From DATKQJ01 sp035534295 (GTDB taxonomy: Bacteria; Chloroflexota; Dormibacteria; Dormibacterales; Dormibacteraceae): 22,024 nucleotides of DNA. The stretch is from assembly GCA_035534295.1 (NCBI GenBank), contig DATLSE010000017.1, positions 1-22,024 on the forward strand, written 5' to 3'. Position 1 is the stretch's first letter, and every line of letters starts with the position of its first letter. Positions 1 to 6,756 of the stretch are shown one piece after another. A program made the position numbers and the translations under genes. The notes below the pieces were generated by a model. The model searched no databases and was not told where the DNA came from. It saw nothing but the letters and a program-made list of their open reading frames with translations.

Positions 1-521
1 GGCAGGGCGAAGCGCTGGGGCTGCGGTGGGAGGACATCGACCTCGATGGCGGGACGCTGACGGTCTCCTACGCGCTCCAGCGCATCGACGGCGAGTACCG
101 CCTGGTGAGGCCCAAGACCAAGAAGTCGGAGGGGCGCGTTATCGCCCTGCCCGACCGCACCCTTGCGGCGCTGCGCGAGCACAAGATCCGGCACCGCAAG
201 GAGCAACTGGCCTCCAAGGTGTGGGTCGGCACCGAGCATGACCTGGTATTCACGGACGACCACGGGCTGCCCCTGAGCGGGGTTGACCTCACCAAGCGCT
301 TCAAGCGCCTCCTGAAGTCTGCAGGGCTGCCCGAGATCCGCTTCCACGACCTGCGGCACTCCTGCGCCACCCTGTTGCTCGTGCAGGGCATCCCGGCCAA
401 GGTGGTCGCCGACATCCTCGGACACTCGACCGTGAACCTCACGCTGAATCTTTACAGCCATGTCGTGCCGTCGCTCAGGCGCGAGGCGGCGGCGGCCATG
501 GACAGGGCGCTGGGCGGTTAG
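1..521 (+). CDS. Tyrosine recombinase/phage-type integrase, C-terminal catalytic part (5' end outside window)
   Basis: The open frame enters from the window edge (first full codon at base 3) and ends at TAG 519-521, so only the catalytic domain is visible. It starts with QGEALGLRWEDIDL, the segment that follows the first catalytic arginine in this family; that arginine would be the codon cut by the window edge (it ends in GG). The remaining catalytic set is readable: a beta-hairpin lysine in RPKTKKSEGR, HDLRHS (H-x-x-R), LGHS (second histidine) and the tyrosine nucleophile in NLYSHV. Such enzymes integrate and excise phages, ICEs and islands. The gene runs toward the 3' end of a tRNA-Ser 87 bp away, the usual layout of an integrase at the end of its element. 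Family assignment is firm; element type cannot be seen. A resident Xer-type recombinase is less likely given the tRNA position. Confidence 0.93.
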   Translation, partial: QGEALGLRWEDIDLDGGTLTVSYALQRIDGEYRLVRPKTKKSEGRVIALPDRTLAALREHKIRHRKEQLASKVWVGTEHDLVFTDDHGLPLSGVDLTKRFKRLLKSAGLPEIRFHDLRHSCATLLLVQGIPAKVVADILGHSTVNLTLNLYSHVVPSLRREAAAAMDRALGG

Positions 522-538
522 GCAACAGTTAGGCTACA
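517..538. repeat. Imperfect tandem 11-bp repeat over the integrase stop codon
   Basis: GTTAGGCAACA (517-527) is followed directly by GTTAGGCTACA (528-538), with one mismatch. The first copy contains the integrase TAG stop. Tandem arm-type sites bound by integrase or an excisionase often lie beside an integrase gene, but a chance duplication of 11 bp is also possible. The repeat is seen directly; its role is unknown. Confidence 0.5.
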
Positions 539-575
539 AAGCGCCCCGGGACGGACCTGGGAGCGCAGCCTTCGA

Positions 576-592
576 GGGGCTAGAAAAGCCCC
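576..592. terminator. Short hairpin between the convergent integrase and tRNA-Ser genes
   Basis: GGGGCT (576-581) and AGCCCC (587-592) form a perfect 6-bp stem with a 5-base A-rich loop. It sits between two genes that face each other, so it could end transcription from either side. Neither strand has a strong U-tract after the stem, which makes it a weak terminator candidate. Confidence 0.3.
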
Positions 593-608
593 GATTCGTA
601 TTCGAAAC

Positions 609-700
609 TGGCGGAGGGAGAGGGATTTGAACCCCCGGTGGCCTTTCAGCCACGGCTGTTTTCAAGACAGCTGCCATCAACCGAACTCGGCCATCCCTCC
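609..700 (-). tRNA. tRNA-Ser(UGA)
   Basis: Read on the minus strand, acceptor halves GGAGGGA (700-694) and TCCCTCC (619-613) pair fully, followed by discriminator G and an encoded CCA (611-609). The anticodon stem-loop CTGTCTTGAAAACAG carries anticodon TGA at 664-662, reading UCA and related serine codons. A long variable arm (GTGGC/GCCAC stem) marks it as a class II serine tRNA, and the T-loop TTCAAAT is normal. It lies 91 bp downstream of serS on the same strand, so the synthetase and its substrate may share a transcript. A weak -10-like TAGACT lies about 10 bp upstream. Its 3' end faces the integrase, so the 3' half is the likely attachment site. Confidence 0.96.
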
Positions 701-791
701 CGCGCCTCCCGAGTCTAGCCCGGGCCGGCAATGCTCTTTGCTCCGCCCCCTGCGATCAGGCGGCGATCGGCCAACTCCGAATAAATCCGAA

Positions 792-2054
792 CTACGGTGG
801 TCCGATGCGTGCGCGTCCACCCATGTAGGGGACGAGCACTGGCGGCACCCTCACCGACCCATCCCCACTCTGATATGTCTCCAGCACCGCGTCCCAGGTG
901 CGCGCCAAGGCCAGTCCGCTGCCATTTATGGTGTGGGCATATCGCGGTGACTCGCCTGGATTTGCCCGGTAGCGGAGATTCGCCCGGCGGGCCTGGAAAT
1001 CATTGAATAGCGAGCACGATGAGACCTCGAGGTACCGATTAAGTCCCGGGCACCACGCCTCGAGGTCGTACTTCTTGTACTGCGCGAAGCCCATGTCCCC
1101 AGAGCACATGGACAGGACGCGATAGTGCAGCCCGAGGCGCTGCAGCACATCCTCGGCGTCTCGCGTCAGGGCCTCAAACTGGGCCATCGAGTCGTCAGGT
1201 TCGGTGATCTTGACCAATTCGACCTTTTCAAACTGGTGTTGACGGATATACCCGCGGGTGTCGCGGCCAGCAGCTCCAGCCTCGGAACGAAAGCAGGGAG
1301 AGTACGCGACATAGGAGATCGGCAGACGGGCCCCGTCGAGAATCTCATCGCGGTGGAAGTTCGTCACCGGCACCTCCGCCGTCGGGACCAGCCAGAGGTC
1401 TCTGCCCTCTACGCGGAATGCGTCCGCTCCGAACTTGGGCAGGTTGGCGGTTCCCACCATGGCCGCACTGTTGACCAAAAACGGGGGCCGCAGCTCGGTG
1501 TATCCGTGTTCGTCCGTATGGAGGTCGAGGAAGTACTGGACCATGGCTCGCTCGAGGCGGGCGCCATCGCCCGCGAGGAAGGCGAAACGCGATCCCGATA
1601 CCCTCCCGGCGCGCTCGAAATCAAGCACTCCCAGGGCCTCTCCGAGCTCGTAGTGGGTCTTGGGCTCGAATTCGAATTCGGGCTTCTCACCCCAGGTCCG
1701 AATGACGACGTTGTCAGCCTCGCTCCGGCCCAAGGGCACGCTCTCGTGAAAGATGTTGGGCACCTGGAGGAGCAAGTCGTCCCGAGCACGAAGGAGCTCT
1801 TCGGACCGTGAGCCCAGAGCCTTGGCGCGCTCACCGAGCTCCCTCATACGGGGGATGAGCTCAGGGTCACGCTCCTGGTCGAATCGACGCGACATCGCCC
1901 GCTGCTCCGCCCGCGCCGATTCGGAGGCCGTGGTGGCCGACCTCCATTGGAGGTCCAGGTCCAGCAATTCAGCGATGGGCGACGACTCGCCCTTGAGCTC
2001 GGCGCAGCGCGTCACCTCGTCGGGTTGGCTGCGAATCAGCTCGATTGGAAGCAC
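792..2054 (-). CDS. serS: Seryl-tRNA synthetase (420 aa)
   Basis: SerRS charges tRNA-Ser with serine in the cytoplasm. The protein has the N-terminal coiled-coil arm that grips the long variable arm of tRNA-Ser (about residues 25-100), then the class II core. In the core are the TAE segment (225-227), motif 2 with SPCFRSEAGAAGRDTRGY (about 252-269) and motif 3 NGSGLALARTW (about 377-387). I chose GTG at 2054 because it gives the usual SerRS beginning (LPIELIRSQPDEV) and has GAGG six bases upstream. A GTG at 2069 would add five residues and overlap lysS by 14 bp. With the chosen start the gene begins one base after the lysS stop, so the two are probably translationally coupled. The substrate tRNA-Ser(UGA) follows on the same strand. 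Function is certain; the start is likely. Confidence 0.97.
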   Translation of the reverse strand: MLPIELIRSQPDEVTRCAELKGESSPIAELLDLDLQWRSATTASESARAEQRAMSRRFDQERDPELIPRMRELGERAKALGSRSEELLRARDDLLLQVPNIFHESVPLGRSEADNVVIRTWGEKPEFEFEPKTHYELGEALGVLDFERAGRVSGSRFAFLAGDGARLERAMVQYFLDLHTDEHGYTELRPPFLVNSAAMVGTANLPKFGADAFRVEGRDLWLVPTAEVPVTNFHRDEILDGARLPISYVAYSPCFRSEAGAAGRDTRGYIRQHQFEKVELVKITEPDDSMAQFEALTRDAEDVLQRLGLHYRVLSMCSGDMGFAQYKKYDLEAWCPGLNRYLEVSSCSLFNDFQARRANLRYRANPGESPRYAHTINGSGLALARTWDAVLETYQSGDGSVRVPPVLVPYMGGRARIGPP

Positions 2055-2055
2055 G

Positions 2056-3456
2056 TCAGACCTCGGCACCGCGCATGGTGGGGAACAGGATCACGTCCCG
2101 AATCTGGGGCCTGTCCGTCAAGAGCATCACCAGCCGATCGACACCCATACCCAATCCGCCCGTGGGCGGCAGCCCGTACTCCAGGGCGCGCAGATAATCC
2201 TCGTCGAAGGGATGTGCCTCCTGGTTACCCGCCGACCGCTCTGCGGCCTGGGCCTCAAAGCGCTGGCGCTGATCAATGGGATCGGTGAGCTCGGTGAAGG
2301 CGTTGGCGAACTCCCGGCCCCCAATGATGAGTTCGAACCGCTCCACGAATCCAGGCCGATCGGGACATGGACGCGCCAAGGGCGAGACCTCGATCGGGAA
2401 ATCAACCACGAATGTGGGCTGACGCAGGGTGGGTTCCACGACCTCCTCGTAACGCTCCACCAGGCGCTTGCCGTCCAGGCGATCTCCGGTGGCCTTCAGA
2501 ACCAAATCCTGCATGCCTCGCCTGGGGTAGGGCGGGGTCAGATCCAGATCCTCTCCCTGGTAGACGAGCTGTAGTTCTCGCTCCGCGGCCAGCGCCGCGT
2601 TGGCGACCAGCGCTTCGGTCAGGGTCATCATGTCGGTGTAGTCGGCATATGCCTGGTAGCACTCGAGCAGCGTGAACTCGGGGTTGTGCCGAGAGTCGAT
2701 GCCCTCGTTTCGAAAGACGCGTCCAATCTCGAAGACGCGCTCCAGACCGCCCACCACCAGGCGCTTTAGGTGCAGCTCGAGGGCGATGCGCAGATGGAGG
2801 TCCCGATCGAGCGAGTTGTGATGGGTCACGAACGGCCGAGCGTGGCCTCCGCCCGGCACCTCCTGCAAGACCGGGGTTTCCACCTCGAGAAAGTTCTCCG
2901 CGGCGAGGTGACGACGCAGAGAATCGACGATCCGAGCTCGGGTCACGAACAGTGCCCGCACCTCGGGATTGGCGATCAGGTCGAGATAGCGCTGGCGGTA
3001 GCGGGTCTCGACGTCGCGCAGGCCATGCCACTTCTCCGGCAGGGGACGGAGCGACTTGGTGAGGAGTTGGAATCGCTCCACGAACACGCTCGGCTCGCCT
3101 CGGCGCGTCAGGCCCGCCGAGCCGCCCACGGCGATGATGTCGCCAACATCGAGGCGCATGAACTCCTGGTGGGCAGCCTCACCCAGGCGATCGCGCTGAG
3201 CCACGATCTGGACCTCACCGCTGGCGTCGCCGAGGGCTCCAAAGGCGATTCCGCCAGCCAGGCGTTTTGAGATCAGGCGGCCGGCGATCGAGACCTCGGA
3301 TTTGAGTTCCGACCGCGCCAGCTCGCGGGCCACAGCCGCGCTGTGTTCGCGCCGACCGCTGGCGTAGGCGTCGATGCCGTCCGCTTTGAGTTGGGCCAAC
3401 TTCGAGCGTCGGTCGCGCATGACGGCAGGCAGGTCGATGTCAGCGGAGGTGTCCAA
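2056..3456 (-). CDS. lysS: Lysyl-tRNA synthetase, class II (466 aa)
   Basis: LysRS charges tRNA-Lys. After a short N-terminal helix comes an OB-fold anticodon-binding domain (about residues 55-135, VSIAGRLISKR). The class II catalytic core follows: motif 1 around 181-198 (FLEVETPVLQ), motif 2 at 246-265 (RVFRNEGIDSRHNPEF) and motif 3 at 434-444 (GLGMGVDRLVM). Length is slightly below the usual 490-505. The start is uncertain. The longest frame begins with TTG at 3456 without a clear Shine-Dalgarno sequence, while ATG at 3420 would give a 454-residue protein starting MRDRRSKLAQL, which is also plausible for the family. The gene follows greA by 50 bp and runs into serS one base later, in a greA-lysS-serS-tRNA string. 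Confidence 0.96.
   Translation of the reverse strand: MDTSADIDLPAVMRDRRSKLAQLKADGIDAYASGRREHSAAVARELARSELKSEVSIAGRLISKRLAGGIAFGALGDASGEVQIVAQRDRLGEAAHQEFMRLDVGDIIAVGGSAGLTRRGEPSVFVERFQLLTKSLRPLPEKWHGLRDVETRYRQRYLDLIANPEVRALFVTRARIVDSLRRHLAAENFLEVETPVLQEVPGGGHARPFVTHHNSLDRDLHLRIALELHLKRLVVGGLERVFEIGRVFRNEGIDSRHNPEFTLLECYQAYADYTDMMTLTEALVANAALAAERELQLVYQGEDLDLTPPYPRRGMQDLVLKATGDRLDGKRLVERYEEVVEPTLRQPTFVVDFPIEVSPLARPCPDRPGFVERFELIIGGREFANAFTELTDPIDQRQRFEAQAAERSAGNQEAHPFDEDYLRALEYGLPPTGGLGMGVDRLVMLLTDRPQIRDVILFPTMRGAEV
2061..2064 (-). promoter_or_regulatory. Ribosome binding site that favours the GTG start of serS at 2054
   Basis: GAGG on the minus strand, inside the last codons of lysS, lies six bases before GTG 2054. 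The alternative GTG at 2069 overlaps lysS and has no comparable purine run. This supports the shorter SerRS. Confidence 0.5.
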
Positions 3457-3506
3457 CTTGGGGGCTAAGGGTACGGCTCAAGCGGACCCGAGCGCGGACG
3501 ACACGC

Positions 3507-3974
3507 TCAGGCGACGGAAACGATGGTGACCCTGCTAGACCCGATGGGAGCGCTCCAATCCACCTCATCGCCGGCCCGGTGACCGAGCAGCGCGCGTCCC
3601 AGGGGGCTCTCGTTAGAGATTCGCCCGTGCAGCGGATCGGCCTCGGCCGCGCCCACGATCTCATAGTTCTCGACGCCTTCGGCCGAACTCACCTCGACTC
3701 GGCTACCCAGTCCGACCACGCCGTCGGGGTTGGACTCGGACTCGATCGGAACCGCGTGGCGAAGCATGGATTCGAGGGTCATGATCCGGCCCTCGAGCAG
3801 ACTCTGCTCGTTCTTGGCCTCGGTGTACTCAGCGTTCTCGGCGATGTCGCCGAACTCCCGCGCCTGGCGGATGCGTTCCGCCACCTCGACCCGTCGGACC
3901 GAGGTGAGGAGCTCAAGCTCAATCTCGAGCGCCTGCAATCCCTCCCTGGTCAAAAGTACGGGCCTATCCTCCAT
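3507..3974 (-). CDS. greA: Transcription elongation factor GreA (155 aa)
   Basis: GreA enters the secondary channel of RNA polymerase and stimulates cleavage of backtracked RNA. The N-terminal coiled coil (about 1-75) carries the conserved tip GDIAENAEYTEAKNEQ, with D43 and E46 matching the catalytic acidic pair of the family (D41 and E44 in E. coli). The C-terminal FKBP-like domain follows (about 80-155, ending in the usual SSRVTIVSV-type strand). The frame is open up to 4070, but ATG 3974 gives the normal GreA length and family start (LTREGLQAL), and the longer form would overlap the upstream gene. No clear Shine-Dalgarno sequence precedes it. It lies between the MBL hydrolase gene and lysS. 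Confidence 0.95.
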   Translation of the reverse strand: MEDRPVLLTREGLQALEIELELLTSVRRVEVAERIRQAREFGDIAENAEYTEAKNEQSLLEGRIMTLESMLRHAVPIESESNPDGVVGLGSRVEVSSAEGVENYEIVGAAEADPLHGRISNESPLGRALLGHRAGDEVDWSAPIGSSRVTIVSVA

Positions 3975-4026
3975 GCGGATGACGGATTCTAGCAACAGCC
4001 GCTGCGCCCAGGATGCGTCTGCCGGT

Positions 4027-4848
4027 TCATAACCTGACTTCGCCCACCTCGGCCGCCGCGAACGCCTCAAGCTCCCGGCCCCCGGGGGCGAGCGCGTCGG
4101 CCACCAGACTGTCTATGTCCTCATCGGAATGCCGGGGATCGTGATGAAAGAAGGCCAGCCGCGCCACACCCGTGGCCCGGGCCAGAGCCAGAGCACCATC
4201 GAGGCTGGAATGACCCCACCCTACGTGCCCGATGAGCTCAGCGCTGCCGTACTGGGCATCGTGGATGAGGAGGTCGGTGCTCTCGACCCAGGCTCTCAGC
4301 TCAAGCTCTTGGTCCAAGGCCAGGAGCTCGTTGTCGGTGGCGTAGACGAGACTGCGACCGTCGGCCTCCAGGCGGTAGCCGAAGGTGACGATGGGATGGT
4401 TCAAAAGGTGCGGCACCACCCTCATCCCGTCGAGCTCGAAGGGACGCTCCGCGGAGACCTCCACGAATTCGACCCGAGCCGGCATCTGGTCCAGGCGGAG
4501 AGGGAAGTAGGCCGGGTCCATCTGGTCCACGAAAGCCTCTTCCAGGGGCTTGATCGAGCCCCTGGGCCCCATGATCCGGATCTTTGATCCGGGCTCGAAG
4601 GCGGGCGCGAAATACGGAAAGCCCTGGATGTGATCCCAGTGCGTGTGGGTGACAAGGATGGTGGCGTCGCGACGCCCCTCCTCGATCAGGGCATCCCCGA
4701 GCTCGGCGATGCCGGACCCGCTGTCCAGTATCACCACTCCGCCGCTGCGAGCTCGGACCTCAACACACGCTGTGTTTCCCCCGTAGCGCAGGGTGCTCGG
4801 CCCCGGGGTGGGCCGCGTCCCTCGTGTGCCCCAGAACCTGATCCTCAT
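4027..4848 (-). CDS. MBL-fold metallo-hydrolase, possible cyclic phosphodiesterase (273 aa)
   Basis: This is a beta-lactamase-fold metal hydrolase with the metal-binding motif HTHWDHIQGFPYF (H68, H70, D72, H73). Further likely ligands lie in the NHPIVTFGYR segment (H151), YATDNE (D172) and the FHHDPRH segment (H235/H236). The N-terminus MRIRFWGTRG and the WGHS segment are typical of the RNase Z/PhnP-like branch that cleaves phosphodiesters. No signal peptide is seen, so it should act in the cytoplasm. The start overlaps the stop of the upstream HD-GYP gene by four bases (ATGA, 4845-4848), implying coupled translation and perhaps a shared nucleotide-signalling task. Fold and metal site are firm; the substrate is unknown. 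Confidence 0.88.
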   Translation of the reverse strand: MRIRFWGTRGTRPTPGPSTLRYGGNTACVEVRARSGGVVILDSGSGIAELGDALIEEGRRDATILVTHTHWDHIQGFPYFAPAFEPGSKIRIMGPRGSIKPLEEAFVDQMDPAYFPLRLDQMPARVEFVEVSAERPFELDGMRVVPHLLNHPIVTFGYRLEADGRSLVYATDNELLALDQELELRAWVESTDLLIHDAQYGSAELIGHVGWGHSSLDGALALARATGVARLAFFHHDPRHSDEDIDSLVADALAPGGRELEAFAAAEVGEVRL

Positions 4849-6728
4849 ACCTCTGCCGAGCTCAAGAGCAGGTCCTGGTCAGGCCGGTAAGCCGCCGCCG
4901 CCTCATAGACCTTCTTGGCGATGAAGACGTCGAGCAGGTCGGGGTCGAGCTTGCCGTCGTCGGCCTCGGTCTTCAGAATGCCGAGCGCCTGCTGCGCTGT
5001 CACCGCCCGCTTGTAGGGGCGGTCGGTGGCGGTGAGGGCGTCGTAGATGTCGGCGATGGTCATCATTCTGGTCTGGGGCGGAATCGCCTCGGCGGCGATG
5101 CGTCTGGGATACCCGGTACCGTCCATCTTCTCGTGATGTCCGAAGGCCATCTCCGGGATGCCACTCATCTGCGACGTCCAGGGGATCTTGGTCAGGAATC
5201 GATAGCTGTTGGTGACGTGGGATTCGATCTCGCGCCGTTCTCGTTCATCCAGGGTGCCGCGCGTGATGGATAGGAAATGGAACTCGTCGGGCTCGAGCAG
5301 GGGCCGCCGCTCCCCGCCCAGGCTCTCGTAGGTGCGCCGGGCCAGGGAGGTGAGGGTCACCGCCTTGTCCTCGTCGAGCACGGTCGGCTCATTGGCCATC
5401 TGGACCGAATCGAGCCATTGCTCAAGCTGGGAGATCTCGGCCTGGAGCCGGCGATCGATCTCCTCCAGCTGCTCGGCCTCGGGCCGCTCACCCAGAGCCA
5501 GGGCCAGCTTGGCCTCGGTGGCCCGGAGCTGGGCGGTGCGCTGGACGTAGGCGAAGCGAGCCCGGATCATACCCATCTGGGCCGGATACAGCTTCTTGTC
5601 CTTGACCAGGATGTGCTCGCGGACGCCGATCTTGCCAAAGTCGTGGAGCAGGGCGGCGTAGCGCAGCTCGCGCAACTGCTCCGGGGAGAAGTGCAGGTCA
5701 CGATAGGCACCCGCGCCAATGCGGTTGACCGAGTCGGCCAGGCCGACGGTCAGCGCAGCCACCCGTCCGGAGTGACCGTAGGTGGTGGGATCGCGCGATT
5801 CGATGGCCGTGACGGAGGCCTTGACGAAGCCCTCGAACAGGTCCTGGATGGCGTCGAGGAGGCGCTTGTTGTCAAGCGCGACCGCGGCCTGCGAGGTTAT
5901 CGACTCCAGCAACTCGAGGTCGGAGTGGCGGAAAGGAACGATGATCGACTCGGCATTGGCCGCCGTGATCACACTGTCGGCATCGCGCTTGGCGTTAATC
6001 AGCTGGACCGCGCCGACTACGTCACCGGCGTGGTTGCGCAGGGGCACGGCGAGCATGGATTTGGTCCGGTAACCGAGTTCTTCGTCCAGCTTGCGTCCGG
6101 CCCACTGGAACGGCGAGTCGGGACCAAGGTCATAGGCGTCGTCGACCATCTGACTCTGCCCCAGAAGCACCGTGGAACCGACCATGGAGTGCAGATCCAA
6201 TGGCACCGTGAAGGTGCTGTAGGGCAGGTCCAAAGAGTGGCTCTGGGTCGAGGCGAAGCGCAGGATCCGGTCCTCTGCCGACTCCACCAGCCACAGGCTG
6301 GCTCCGTCGGCGTTGGTCAGCCGGCGGCAAGTGCTGAGAATCAGATTCTGCAGTCGGTCGATGTCGTGCTCGGCGCTGAGCGCGGTGCCGATCCGGTTCA
6401 GCTCCTCGAAGCGGCGCTCTTGGAGCTGCGCCTGCTGTGTCAGCCGCTCCACCTCGGCCCGCGCCAGGGCGGCATCGAGAGCACCCTGCAGGAGCTGGCG
6501 GGCGGTCATCAGGTTGGTGTTGGGCGGGAGGCGCAGGGTGTGCGCGCTCCAGGACTCAGGCGCGAGCTGATCGCCGCTCAAGACCAGAAGCGCAGGGCCA
6601 TCGGGCTGCGGCCCGGGGCCGGAGTCATCCCAGCCTTCTGAGCTCAGTCCCATCGATTGCAATAAGGCCCTCACCTCGGTCGTGGGGCGCTCACCCAGGT
6701 GGTAGAGCGCGCCGCCCGGGGAGTTCAT
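4845..6728 (-). CDS. GAF domain/HD-GYP phosphodiesterase with enlarged HD-GYP domain (627 aa)
   Basis: This is a likely cyclic-di-GMP (or related cyclic dinucleotide) phosphodiesterase. Residues 1-90 are a poorly conserved region that may be a degenerate receiver-like module, followed by a short coiled coil (about 88-110). A GAF sensor domain spans about 104-288 and the HD-GYP domain about 305-610. Metal and signature residues are intact: GHSGRVA (H319), LHDFGKIG (H362-D363), H504, and HHEKMDGTGYP (531-541). About 170 residues separate the HD pair from HHE, against roughly 60-65 in ordinary HD-GYP domains. The extra segment (about 385-490) is charged and helical. ATG 6728 was chosen because upstream codons overlap argH and do not look like coding sequence of this family; no clear Shine-Dalgarno sequence is seen. 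No membrane segment is visible, so it should be a soluble sensor. It is coupled to the MBL hydrolase downstream. Confidence 0.9.
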   Translation of the reverse strand: MNSPGGALYHLGERPTTEVRALLQSMGLSSEGWDDSGPGPQPDGPALLVLSGDQLAPESWSAHTLRLPPNTNLMTARQLLQGALDAALARAEVERLTQQAQLQERRFEELNRIGTALSAEHDIDRLQNLILSTCRRLTNADGASLWLVESAEDRILRFASTQSHSLDLPYSTFTVPLDLHSMVGSTVLLGQSQMVDDAYDLGPDSPFQWAGRKLDEELGYRTKSMLAVPLRNHAGDVVGAVQLINAKRDADSVITAANAESIIVPFRHSDLELLESITSQAAVALDNKRLLDAIQDLFEGFVKASVTAIESRDPTTYGHSGRVAALTVGLADSVNRIGAGAYRDLHFSPEQLRELRYAALLHDFGKIGVREHILVKDKKLYPAQMGMIRARFAYVQRTAQLRATEAKLALALGERPEAEQLEEIDRRLQAEISQLEQWLDSVQMANEPTVLDEDKAVTLTSLARRTYESLGGERRPLLEPDEFHFLSITRGTLDERERREIESHVTNSYRFLTKIPWTSQMSGIPEMAFGHHEKMDGTGYPRRIAAEAIPPQTRMMTIADIYDALTATDRPYKRAVTAQQALGILKTEADDGKLDPDLLDVFIAKKVYEAAAAYRPDQDLLLSSAEV

Positions 6729-6756
6729 GGCAGGCGTCTTTGTAGCACCGGGAGGC

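Noticed and set aside
3975..4070. Longer GreA starting at 4070
   Set aside because: The extra 32 residues are not GreA-like and overlap the upstream gene; ATG 3974 gives the normal length.
5277..6641. Long plus-strand open frame antisense to the HD-GYP gene
   Set aside because: High-GC coding DNA gives long open antisense frames. The translation has no domain pattern, and the minus strand encodes intact GAF and HD-GYP motifs.
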